The position numbers and the translations under genes are program-made. From positions 1-13,532 of the forward strand of contig JBKOUY010000025.1 of assembly GCA_046723645.1 (NCBI GenBank): a stretch of 13,532 bases of DNA, given 5' to 3'. The stretch's first letter is position 1. Each line of letters opens with the position of its first letter. The DNA is from DASQUK01 sp046723645 (GTDB lineage: Bacteria > Actinomycetota > Acidimicrobiia > Acidimicrobiales > VFJN01). Below the pieces are notes generated by a model. That model was not told the origin of the DNA and did not search any database. It saw only the letters and a list, made by a program, of their open reading frames with translations. This document shows, one piece after another, positions 1-6,140 of the stretch.

Positions 1-248
1 CTCGGGGTGGCGCCGGAGCGGTCGGCGCCGGCGCCACCCCCGGGGGCGCGCCGGCGGACGTCGACGTCGTCCGGCAGGCCCACCAGCACCTCGTCGAGGT
101 CGCGCCGGGTGCGGGCGGCGTAGACACGGCCCGCCAGCTCGGCGAACTCGTCGAGCGTCAGGCGCCCGGCGCCCGTGTGGCGGCTGAGGGCGTCGATCAC
201 CCCTTGGCGGTCATCATCACCGATGCGCACGTCGCCTGGCTCGACCAC
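1..248 (-). CDS. DUF1707 domain protein, N-terminal part (runs off left edge)
   Basis: Reading the minus strand from a GTG at 248 gives an open frame of 82 codons to the window edge. Residues about 7-52 match the DUF1707 pattern: a VRIGDDDRQGVIDAL opening, a GRLTLDEFAEL core, then ARTRRDLDEVLVGLP. This short helical domain is typical of actinobacteria, usually sits at the N-terminus, and is often followed by a low-complexity linker and membrane helices or a SHOCT-like or cell-wall-active domain. Its molecular function is not established. The visible sequence ends in a Gly/Ala-rich linker, and whatever follows lies outside the window. GTG 248 is preferred because a CAAACT -10-like hexamer lies 7 bases upstream and no ribosome binding site is visible. 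A second GTG at 230, directly before RIGDDDR, is the alternative. The gene diverges from the desaturase. Confidence 0.8.
   Translation of the reverse strand, partial: MVEPGDVRIGDDDRQGVIDALSRHTGAGRLTLDEFAELAGRVYAARTRRDLDEVLVGLPDDVDVRRRAPGGGAGADRSGATP
4..40. repeat. 13-bp perfect inverted repeat inside the DUF1707 linker
   Basis: GGGGTGGCGCCGG (4-16) is the exact reverse complement of 28-40, with an 11-base spacer. It encodes part of the Gly/Ala/Asp linker after the DUF1707 domain. The hairpin would be very stable in mRNA. A nearby CCCCCGGGGG palindrome (37-46) overlaps its edge. It may simply follow from GC-rich linker coding, or it may affect translation or transcription of the distal part. 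Confidence 0.6.
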
Positions 249-255
249 GGCAGAC

Positions 256-261
256 AGTTTG
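256..261 (-). promoter_or_regulatory. -10-like hexamer for the DUF1707 gene
   Basis: On the minus strand the hexamer CAAACT lies 7 bases before the GTG start at 248. It fits the loose actinobacterial -10 pattern (A at position 2, T at position 6), although the first base is C rather than T. The spacing would put the transcription start at or within a base or two of the GTG, giving a leaderless message. No convincing -35 is seen. It overlaps the inverted repeat at 257-276. Confidence 0.35.
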
Positions 262-276
262 CACCGCCTGGCAAAC
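257..276. promoter_or_regulatory. Inverted repeat GTTTGC-N8-GCAAAC in the divergent promoter region
   Basis: Two perfect 6-base arms, GTTTGC (257-262) and GCAAAC (271-276), are separated by 8 bases. The repeat overlaps the proposed -10 of the DUF1707 gene on the minus strand. A regulator dimer binding here would cover that promoter. The arms are short, so chance is possible; the A/T content of the arms stands out against the GC-rich background. Confidence 0.3.
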
Positions 277-360
277 CGGAGCACCGACCCGAGGGCCGGC
301 CCTGACACCGGCCCTGATGCCCGCTGGGCACCGGCCGCGATGCCGGCGCGACTCGACGCC

Positions 361-378
361 CTACCGACCAGTAGGTAG
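361..378. promoter_or_regulatory. Putative TetR-type operator over the desaturase start region
   Basis: CTACCGACCAGTAGGTAG is an 18-bp palindrome with 7 of 9 base pairs matched across its centre (between 369 and 370). It overlaps the ribosome binding site AGGTAGG (373-379) of the desaturase. Palindromes of the form TACC-GAC..GTC-GGTA are common targets of TetR-family regulators, including regulators of lipid genes. A bound repressor here could block transcription or early elongation of the desaturase gene. No regulator gene is present in the window, so the cognate protein is unknown. Confidence 0.45.
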
Positions 379-388
379 GGTGAGTGGC

Positions 389-1327
389 GTGCCCGCCGCG
401 CCGCTGGATGCCGCCGCCCTGCTCGCCGCGCTCGAGCCGACGGTCGCCGGGCTCCTAGACCGCCATCTCGCCCAGGCAAAGGAGTGGTTCCCCCACCAGC
501 TGGTCCCGTGGGGTCGGGGGGAGGATTTCGAGCCGGGCTGGGAGTGGTCGCCCGCCGAGTCGGAGCTGCCCCCGGCGGTGCGCTCCAGCCTGTTCGTCAA
601 CCTCCTGACCGAGGACAACCTCCCCTACTACTTCCGCACGATCGAGGCGATGTTCGGGCGCGAGTCAGCCTGGGGCGAATGGAGCCGCCGCTGGACCGCC
701 GAAGAGGGCCGGCATTCCATCGTCATCCGCGACTTCCTGACGGTGACCCGGCAGATCGACCCCGTGGCCCTCGAGCGGGCCCGCATGGCCCAGGTGTCGT
801 GCGGGCAGGTCCCCGAGCCCGAGCTCCCGCACGACGGGCTCGTCTACGTCAGCCTGCAGGAGCTGGCCACGCGAATCGCCCACCACAACACCGGCAAGCT
901 TCTCGACGACCCCGTCGGCTACGAGGTCATGAAGCGGGTCGCGTCAGACGAGAACCGGCACTACCTCTTCTACCGCGACGCCACCGCCGCTGCGCTCGAG
1001 CTCGATCCCTCGGGGATGGTCCTGGCGATCGAGCGGCAGGTGCGCTGTTTCGAGATGCCGGGCACCGGCATCGTCGACTTCGAGCGGCACGCCCGGGCCA
1101 TCGCCAGGGCGGGGATCTACGACTTCCAGATCCACCACGACCAGATCCTGGTGCCGGTGGTGCTCCGCCAGTGGGGAGTCGAGCGGCTCACGGGTCTGAC
1201 CGACGAGGCCGACCGCGCCCGGGACGCGCTGCTCGACCGCATCGAACGCATCGGCCGGGCCGGTCGCCGACTCGCCCGCCAGCGCCCCGACGAGTCCGAG
1301 CGCGAGCTCGTCGGCCAGTCGGGCTAA
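389..1327 (+). CDS. Acyl-ACP desaturase (ferritin-like diiron fatty acid desaturase, DesA family)
   Basis: The 312-residue product is a soluble acyl-[acyl-carrier-protein] desaturase. This family introduces a cis double bond into an ACP-bound acyl chain using O2 and electrons from ferredoxin. Diiron ligands are visible in the expected order: Glu75 (TEDNLPYY), Glu106 and His109 (EEGRH), Glu158 (QELAT), Glu188 and His191 (DENRH). The length fits the mycobacterial DesA1/DesA2 group (about 275-340 residues). The frame is open back to an ATG at 317, but GTG 389 is chosen because the ribosome binding site AGGTAGG (373-379) is 9 bases upstream and the extra N-terminus looks like random Arg/Pro-rich translation. 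GTG 380 is too close to that site. The gene stands alone, with a palindromic operator candidate over its ribosome binding site, so control by a TetR-type lipid regulator is plausible. Double-bond position and chain length cannot be read from the sequence. Confidence 0.9.
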   Translation: MPAAPLDAAALLAALEPTVAGLLDRHLAQAKEWFPHQLVPWGRGEDFEPGWEWSPAESELPPAVRSSLFVNLLTEDNLPYYFRTIEAMFGRESAWGEWSRRWTAEEGRHSIVIRDFLTVTRQIDPVALERARMAQVSCGQVPEPELPHDGLVYVSLQELATRIAHHNTGKLLDDPVGYEVMKRVASDENRHYLFYRDATAAALELDPSGMVLAIERQVRCFEMPGTGIVDFERHARAIARAGIYDFQIHHDQILVPVVLRQWGVERLTGLTDEADRARDALLDRIERIGRAGRRLARQRPDESERELVGQSG

Positions 1328-1454
1328 GAGGCCGAGCGGATAGGCCCGCAAGCGGGCACCGAACCGGTACGGAATTTGCAGCGTGAGCCCCGCCCACACA
1401 GCTCGGCCTCCCGGCAACACGACCACCGTTGGCCGGGACGACGTTCCTATCCGC
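1328..1454. ncRNA. Candidate pseudoknotted structured RNA of unknown class
   Basis: This non-coding stretch lies between the convergent ends of the desaturase and divIC genes. GAGGCCGAG (1328-1336) pairs perfectly with CTCGGCCTC (1402-1410), and C1337-G1401 can extend the helix to 10 bp. GCGGATAGG (1336-1344) pairs perfectly with CCTATCCGC (1446-1454). The order A-B-A'-B' makes the helices interlock as a pseudoknot, with A and B sharing two bases at their border. Two hairpins fill the gaps: GCCCGC/GCGGGC (1344-1349 with 1352-1357), and CCCGGCAAC (1410-1418) with 1428-1437, which has one bulged G and a 9-base loop. Helices abut without gaps at 1336/1337, 1344/1345 and 1410. The strand cannot be decided, because nearly all pairs are Watson-Crick. 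I checked tRNA, tmRNA, RNase P, SRP, cobalamin and ydaO-type hallmarks by eye and none fits. Confidence 0.45.
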
Positions 1455-1485
1455 CCAGCTCCTAAGGCGATCGCGTCAGCGACCG

Positions 1486-2283
1486 CTAACCGCCCGGCGT
1501 GGGCTCGGTGTCGTCCGCGGGGGCCTGTTGGGGCGGCGGCAGGATGGCGTAGGACTCCTCGCCGGGCATGACGAGGTTGTGGTCGCGGCGGGCGATCTCC
1601 TCGATGGTCTCGGGGTCGCGCAGCTCGTCGGCGCGCCGCTCCAGCCGGTCGTTCTCGTTGCTCAGCACCTCGAGCTGCTCGCGGGCCCGGTTGGTGTCGG
1701 ACCGCTGGCTGAGGTACGTGCGCACCGGGAACACGGCGTAGACGAGGAGAAGGCTGACGGCGACCGACCCCACCCGGGTGCCCAACCAGCGCAGCCGGGC
1801 GTTCCGGCGCTCGCGAGCCTCCTCGTCGACGGGCGTGAGCCTGTCGAGGCGGAGCAGCGAGACCAGCCGATTGGCGCCGGTCGCTGCCACCTCGCGTCGC
1901 CTCGGCCGTGCGCCCACGGCGCCGCCGCGGGGCCCCGTACCGTTGCCGCGCGGCCGGGAGGCCGCACGCTTGGCCCGCGCACCGGACGACGGCCGCTTGC
2001 CGCCGGCGGGAGCGGCGCGGGACGACAGGGGCTTGGCCGCGGCGGCGCGGGTGGGCGAGGCCAAGACGCCGCCGGGGACGCCCGGCGGCGGGATGCGCGT
2101 GCGACCGGCCCGGGGCCGCGTGCGTGGCTCGACCACCGATCCGTCGGGAGCCCGCACGACCACCGCGGGCGTTGTCCACGCCCCCCGCACGCGGGGGGCC
2201 GCGCCCGGCTGATGGCCGTGACCCTGGCCCTTCCCCCGGCCCGTCCTCTGGCCGTCGCCGCCGTTCCGCCGCCGCCGGATCAT
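1486..2283 (-). CDS. Septum formation initiator, FtsB/DivIC family, with long basic N-terminal tail
   Basis: This 265-residue single-pass membrane protein belongs to the FtsB/DivIC family, whose members join FtsL and FtsQ/DivIB in the divisome and help activate septal wall synthesis. Residues 1-150 are a Pro/Gly/Ala/Arg-rich, probably disordered cytoplasmic tail. A membrane helix follows at about 171-190 (SVAVSLLLVYAVFPV). Next come a coiled coil at about 192-222 and the family signature DPETIEEIARRDHNLVMPGE at 223-242. The C-terminus is a Pro-rich tail. The ATG overlaps the enolase stop as ATGA (2283-2280), which supports this start and suggests translational coupling. The usual E. coli or Bacillus protein is only about 100-125 residues; actinobacterial members are often longer because of such tails. 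It is the last gene of the minus-strand block. The symbol ftsB or divIC would both be used for this gene. Confidence 0.85.
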   Translation of the reverse strand: MIRRRRNGGDGQRTGRGKGQGHGHQPGAAPRVRGAWTTPAVVVRAPDGSVVEPRTRPRAGRTRIPPPGVPGGVLASPTRAAAAKPLSSRAAPAGGKRPSSGARAKRAASRPRGNGTGPRGGAVGARPRRREVAATGANRLVSLLRLDRLTPVDEEARERRNARLRWLGTRVGSVAVSLLLVYAVFPVRTYLSQRSDTNRAREQLEVLSNENDRLERRADELRDPETIEEIARRDHNLVMPGEESYAILPPPQQAPADDTEPTPGG

Positions 2284-3572
2284 GGCGAGTCGCCGCCACT
2301 CCTCGCCAACCCCGCGCGCCCGCAGAACGCCGCGGTCTCGCCCAAGTCCTGCTCGATGCGCAGCAGCTGGTTGTACTTGGCCACCCGGTCGCTCCGTGCC
2401 GGGGCGCCCGTCTTGATCTGACCGCAGTTGGTGGCCACGGCCAGGTCGGCGATCGTGGTGTCCTCGGTCTCCCCCGACCGGTGCGACATGACGGACGTGT
2501 AGCCGGCCCGCGTCGCCAGCTCGACGGTGTCGAGCGTCTCGGTGAGCGTCCCGATCTGGTTGACCTTGACCAGGATGCTGTTGGCCACGCCGGTCTCGAT
2601 GCCGCGCTGCAGCCGTTCGACATTGGTGACGAACAGGTCGTCGCCCACCAGCTGCACCCGGTCACCCAGGACCTTGCTCAGCTCGGCCCAGCCGTCCCAG
2701 TCCTCCTCGGCGCAGCCGTCCTCGACGGAGACGATCGGGTAGCGAGAGCAGAGCTCGGCCAGCAGGGCCACGAGCTCCGACGAGGACAGCTCGCGGCCCT
2801 CACCCGTCAACGAGTAACGCCCATCGGCGAAGAACTCGGTCGAGGCGACATCGAGTGCCAGGGCCACCTCGTCGCCCGCCTGGAACCCGGCCCGCTCGAT
2901 CGCCTCGACCAGCGCCTGCACGGCTTCCTCGTTGGATCCGAGGTTGGGGGCGAATCCCCCCTCGTCGCCGACCGCGGTCGAAAGCCCGCGCTCGTGCAGC
3001 ACTGCCTTGAGTGCCTCGTAGGTCTCGACGCCACAGCGCAGTGCCTCGCGGAAGCTGGGGGCGCCCACGGGCACGACCATGAACTCCTGGAAATCGACGT
3101 TGTTGTCGGCATGCACGCCCCCGTTGAGGACGTTGAGCATCGGCACGGGTAGCACGTGGGCGTTGGTGCCCCCGACGTAGCGGTACAGCGGCAGCGCGAG
3201 CTCGTCGGCGGCGGCCTTGGCCACGGCCAGCGATACTCCGAGGATGGCGTTGGCGCCGAGGCGTCCCTTGTTGTCGGTGCCGTCGAGCTGGATCATCTGG
3301 GTGTCGATCTCGCGCTGCTCGGTGGCGTCGAACCCGATCAGCGCCTCCCGGATCTCGCCGTTGACGTTGTCGACCGCCTGGCCCACACCCTTGCCGCCGA
3401 ACCGTGCCTGGCCGTCGCGCAGCTCGACCGCCTCGAACCGTCCGGTCGACGCGCCCGACGGAACGATGGCACGGCCCTCGGCGCCCGAGGCGAGGTAGAC
3501 CTCGACCTCGACTGTCGGATTGCCGCGTGAGTCGAGGGCCTCACGACCGACCATGTGCTCGATGCTGGACAT
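2280..3572 (-). CDS. eno: Enolase (phosphopyruvate hydratase)
   Basis: Enolase converts 2-phosphoglycerate to phosphoenolpyruvate in the cytoplasm. The 430-residue length is typical. Visible active-site features are the SGASTG loop (39-44), His154 (GGVHADN), Glu163 (DFQEF), Glu204 in VGDEGGFAPN, the Mg2+ ligands Asp241 (ALDVAS), Glu284 (SVEDG) and Asp311 (GDDLF), Lys336 (LVKVNQIGT), the SHRSGE loop at 363-368, and Lys387 (IKTGAP). The frame is open upstream to 3686, but the ATG at 3572 gives the standard MSSIEHMVGREALDSRGNPT opening. An AGGAG (3586-3590) lies 13 bases upstream, which is a rather long spacing. It starts 37 bases after the mazG stop and its own stop overlaps the divIC start, so it is probably cotranscribed with both. 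Confidence 0.97.
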   Translation of the reverse strand: MSSIEHMVGREALDSRGNPTVEVEVYLASGAEGRAIVPSGASTGRFEAVELRDGQARFGGKGVGQAVDNVNGEIREALIGFDATEQREIDTQMIQLDGTDNKGRLGANAILGVSLAVAKAAADELALPLYRYVGGTNAHVLPVPMLNVLNGGVHADNNVDFQEFMVVPVGAPSFREALRCGVETYEALKAVLHERGLSTAVGDEGGFAPNLGSNEEAVQALVEAIERAGFQAGDEVALALDVASTEFFADGRYSLTGEGRELSSSELVALLAELCSRYPIVSVEDGCAEEDWDGWAELSKVLGDRVQLVGDDLFVTNVERLQRGIETGVANSILVKVNQIGTLTETLDTVELATRAGYTSVMSHRSGETEDTTIADLAVATNCGQIKTGAPARSDRVAKYNQLLRIEQDLGETAAFCGRAGLARSGGDSP

Positions 3573-3609
3573 CGGTGGGGTGTGGCTCCTGTGACGAGTG
3601 TGGCCAACG

Positions 3610-4935
3610 TTACTTGCGTTCGAACCGCTGAAAGCGGTCACGTACCACTTCGGCCGCGATCCGCAGCTCGGTCTCGGGATCGTCACCGGCCCGTCGGGCG
3701 TCGTCGACGACGTCGAGCAGGTGCCGGCCGAGCTCCCCCAGCCCGTCGTCGCCCCCGAGCACCGTCCGCCAGTCGACGCCCAGCGACGCGGCCTTGCGCT
3801 GGACCTTCAGGGCGTACGCCAACGCCGGCAGCGTGGCGGGGATGCCGTCCATGACGCTGGACCTACCCTTTTCCGCCTGCTTGAGACGCTCCCATCGCTC
3901 CGCCACCTCGTCGGCGCCCTCGACCGTGACGTCGCCGAACACGTGGGGGTGGCGGCCGACGAGCTTGTCGCTGATCCCCCGGATCACGTCGGCGAGCGTG
4001 AAGCGTCCCTCCTCGGTGGCGAGGGTGGCGTGGAGGAAGACCTGGAAGAGCAGGTCACCGAGCTCCTCTTCCAGGGCGTCGAAACCCTCGCCGGCCTCGA
4101 CGTCGAGGTGATCGAGCGCCTCGAGCACCTCGTAGGCCTCCTCGAGCAGGTGATGGCGCAGGCTGTGGTGGGTCTGCTGGCGGTCCCAGGGGCACTCGGC
4201 CCTCAGCCGCCGCACCACCTCCGCGAGGGCGGCAGCCTCGTTGGCCAGCGGCGCCGCCAGGCGGGGGATGTACAGCGACGTGAGGTGGTCGGGACGGACG
4301 ACCCGGTCGAGCTCGGGCCACGGCAGCTCGACGATGTGCTCGTCAGGCAGGCCCAGGCGCTGCAGCACGGTGACCGTGAGCCCGTCGTCACCCACCTCGC
4401 CGAGGACCAGCTTGACGTCCGACACCACCTGGGGGTCGTCGCACTGGGCGACCAGCAACGGCCCCCGCTCCCCCGCCGCCTCGACCTCGAACCGGTGCCC
4501 GTCGACCAGCCGCACGCCACGCTCGACCGGATCGACGCCGAGCCGCGTCCACGCCACGTCCATGAACGACAGCGCCGGCAGCACCTCCAGCGCGACCCGG
4601 TCGTCCGCGCGCAGCAGTTCGACGGTCCGCTCGGCGACGGCCGGCGACCCGGGAACGGCGTACAGCACCTCGCCGTGCTCGGCGGCGGCCGCCACCAACT
4701 CGCCCGCGATGCCGGCGTAGACGGCGTCGATGCTCTCCGCCTCGTCGTAGAGGTGGTCGAACGTCGGCGCCTCGCCCACCACGGCCGCCGACGGGTGCCG
4801 GGCGGTGCGCAGAAAGCGGTGAGGGATGCGCGCGATGGCCTCCCGCGTGCCGACCGTGACCAGGTCGGGCCCGGCCGGGCCGAGGCCGCAGACGACGATG
4901 TGGGGACGCACCGCCGGCCCGGGCGTGGCCGTCAC
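3610..4935 (-). CDS. mazG: Fused tetrapyrrole-methylase-like / MazG nucleotide pyrophosphohydrolase (YabN-type)
   Basis: This 441-residue protein has two parts. Residues about 11-225 resemble the SAM-dependent tetrapyrrole methylase fold: IVVCGLGPAGPDLVT at 13-27 and the YAVPGSPAVAERT segment at 92-104. Residues about 236-345 are a MazG domain: ECPWD at 247-251, the Mg2+-binding EEAYE at 265-269, EELGD at 290-294, and KLVGRHPHVFGD at 324-335. MazG enzymes hydrolyse (d)NTPs to monophosphates and pyrophosphate and serve as nucleotide house-cleaners. The C-terminal part (about 362-441) begins like the second MazG repeat (GIPATLPALAYALKVQRKAA) but is shortened and lacks the acidic metal motif. 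The substrate of the methylase-like part is unknown in this family. The GTG start overlaps the upstream lipoprotein stop as GTGA (4935-4932), pointing to coupled translation. Confidence 0.93.
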   Translation of the reverse strand: MTATPGPAVRPHIVVCGLGPAGPDLVTVGTREAIARIPHRFLRTARHPSAAVVGEAPTFDHLYDEAESIDAVYAGIAGELVAAAAEHGEVLYAVPGSPAVAERTVELLRADDRVALEVLPALSFMDVAWTRLGVDPVERGVRLVDGHRFEVEAAGERGPLLVAQCDDPQVVSDVKLVLGEVGDDGLTVTVLQRLGLPDEHIVELPWPELDRVVRPDHLTSLYIPRLAAPLANEAAALAEVVRRLRAECPWDRQQTHHSLRHHLLEEAYEVLEALDHLDVEAGEGFDALEEELGDLLFQVFLHATLATEEGRFTLADVIRGISDKLVGRHPHVFGDVTVEGADEVAERWERLKQAEKGRSSVMDGIPATLPALAYALKVQRKAASLGVDWRTVLGGDDGLGELGRHLLDVVDDARRAGDDPETELRIAAEVVRDRFQRFERK

Positions 4936-5522
4936 CCCCCGCCGCTGGTCTGGTCGCCCGAACCCTGGCCCGTGTCCGCATCACCGCCCACTGGACCCTT
5001 GGGCGGGATCACCCGGTATTGCTCGGGGTCCCAGGACCCGTAGTGGGAGCTGACCTCGATGTCGGTCGCGTCGGCCGCCTCACGGAGCGCGCTGGTGTAC
5101 TGCTCCTCGCCCAGCTGGTCGACGAGCTTGGTCCGCCGCGCCACGTCCTCGATCAGCGATCGACGCAGATCGGCCGGGATCCCGTCCAGTTGGTTGCCCG
5201 CCTGATCCGCGATGTTCTGGATGTCGGCGTCGGTGAGCTCGAGGTCCTGCTCCTCGAACACCTGCTGGCCCAGGATGAACTCGATGCGCGTGCCCAGTGC
5301 CCCCGCCACGAAGCTCTGCGTGAAGCTGTCGGGCAGCTCCCCGGTGGCGGTCTCGCGGCCCTGGAGCTCGGCGAAGGCATCGAGCTGGTCCTCGAAGTCG
5401 GACTGCGACACCGTCGTGTCCCCCACCCGCAGGGCGGCCGACTGCTCCGAGCAGCCGGCGCCGACCAGGCCGGCGGCGGCAACGGCGGCGATGAGAAGTG
5501 TCAGGCGTCGACGGATGGACAC
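4932..5522 (-). CDS. SurA/PrsA N-terminal-domain-like lipoprotein without PPIase domain
   Basis: The product is a 196-residue exported protein. Residues 1-23 form a signal peptide: SIRRR, a hydrophobic stretch, then LVGAGC with the probable lipidated Cys24. The -3 position is Gly, a weaker lipobox than usual. The mature part opens with ALRVGDTTVSQSDFEDQL, like the SurA/PrsA N-terminal chaperone segment, and continues as helical, acidic sequence. No parvulin-type isomerase domain follows. Near the end is a VSSHYGSWD motif (157-165) like that of the SurA-like proteins found beside mazG in other actinobacteria, then a Gly-rich tail. The GTG at 5522 is chosen because the signal peptide starts there and a TACGAT hexamer lies 7 bases upstream; no ribosome binding site is seen. 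It probably acts as an envelope chaperone, but that is inference. Its position between mfd and mazG parallels that of prsA in clostridia and of lpqU in mycobacteria. Confidence 0.8.
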   Translation of the reverse strand: MSIRRRLTLLIAAVAAAGLVGAGCSEQSAALRVGDTTVSQSDFEDQLDAFAELQGRETATGELPDSFTQSFVAGALGTRIEFILGQQVFEEQDLELTDADIQNIADQAGNQLDGIPADLRRSLIEDVARRTKLVDQLGEEQYTSALREAADATDIEVSSHYGSWDPEQYRVIPPKGPVGGDADTGQGSGDQTSGGG

Positions 5523-5529
5523 AGCGGAG

Positions 5530-5535
5530 ATCGTA
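5530..5535 (-). promoter_or_regulatory. -10-like TACGAT before the lipoprotein gene, leaderless layout
   Basis: TACGAT on the minus strand sits 7 bases before the GTG at 5522. The 40-base gap between the Nudix stop and this start holds it. With that spacing transcription would begin at or next to the GTG. No clear -35 is visible. It would let the lipoprotein-mazG-eno-divIC group be transcribed independently of mfd. Confidence 0.45.
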
Positions 5536-5562
5536 GGGAGTGACCGGATCGTTGCACGAACC

Positions 5563-6129
5563 TCACGCCCCGGTGAGCAGCCCGGCGACCCGAGTGAGCG
5601 ACGTGCGGAGGTTGTCCTCGCCGACGAGCGCCAGGGCATCGTCGACCGTGAGCCAGCGCAGGGCCGCCTCGGGCGCCTCGGGCGTCGCCTCGTCCGGCGT
5701 GGCCGTCGCGAGGACATAGCGCATGTCGGCATGCTCGTGCTCGGGCTCGCCCCGCCCCGCGGGCACGGGGACGACGACCACGTGCACCAGCGCCGGTCGC
5801 TCCCGGTCGGGCCACGGCGCCAGGTCGCCCAGGCCCGTCTCCTCGTGCGCCTCCCGCAGGGCGATCGTGAACGGGTCGGTCTCCCCGGGATCGCCGTGAC
5901 CACCGAGCTGCAGCCACCCCTGCATGCGCTCGTGCCAACGCAGCAGCACCCGCCCACTCGGTGGGTGGACCACGATGGCCGACCCGGTGACGTGTACCGG
6001 CAACGACCGGCTCCACGGATCACCGCCGCGCGCCAGCGCGCGGATCCGCGCGACGTCCCCGGCCTCCTGGGCCGAGCGCGGCTCGAATCCGTCGAGCGCG
6101 GCCATCACCCCGTTCCCCAGCACGGCCAT
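5563..6129 (-). CDS. Nudix hydrolase
   Basis: This 188-residue protein carries a Nudix box: G77-x5-E83, then R92-E93, E96-E97 and G99-L100 (GGHGDPGE ... REAHEETGL). Eight residues instead of the canonical seven separate E83 from R92. Nudix enzymes hydrolyse nucleoside diphosphates linked to another moiety, often damaged or excess nucleotides. The region before the box (SRSLPVHVTGSAIVVHPPSG, 41-60) and the WLQLGGHGDPGE segment are common in unassigned actinobacterial Nudix proteins, so the substrate cannot be named. The ATG at 6129 is supported by GGGGG 7 bases upstream, overlapping the mfd stop region. The frame is open further upstream inside mfd, but that part is shadow sequence. Only 11 bases separate it from mfd, so it is likely cotranscribed with it. 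Confidence 0.9.
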   Translation of the reverse strand: MAVLGNGVMAALDGFEPRSAQEAGDVARIRALARGGDPWSRSLPVHVTGSAIVVHPPSGRVLLRWHERMQGWLQLGGHGDPGETDPFTIALREAHEETGLGDLAPWPDRERPALVHVVVVPVPAGRGEPEHEHADMRYVLATATPDEATPEAPEAALRWLTVDDALALVGEDNLRTSLTRVAGLLTGA

Positions 6130-6140
6130 GCCGCGGCCCC

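Noticed and set aside
317..388. N-terminal extension of the desaturase from ATG 317
   Set aside because: It has no ribosome binding site, gives an Arg/Pro-rich leader not typical of the family, and runs through the operator-like palindrome. GTG 389 has a well-placed ribosome binding site.
1344..1357. GCCCGC-AA-GCGGGC as a simple intrinsic terminator
   Set aside because: No U-tract follows on either strand, the loop is only 2-4 bases, and the hairpin is one element of a larger interlocked structure.
1328..1490. tRNA, tmRNA, RNase P, SRP RNA or known riboswitch in the intergenic region
   Set aside because: No T-arm (GTTCGA-type), CCA-end acceptor stem, RNase P core, SRP loop, cobalamin box or ydaO core was found on either strand by eye. 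A riboswitch role is also unlikely because no gene lies downstream on either strand nearby.
944..2665. 573-codon minus-strand frame covering parts of the desaturase, divIC and eno regions
   Set aside because: It is an Arg/Pro/Ala-rich frame-shifted reading across three well-supported features, with no domain of its own.
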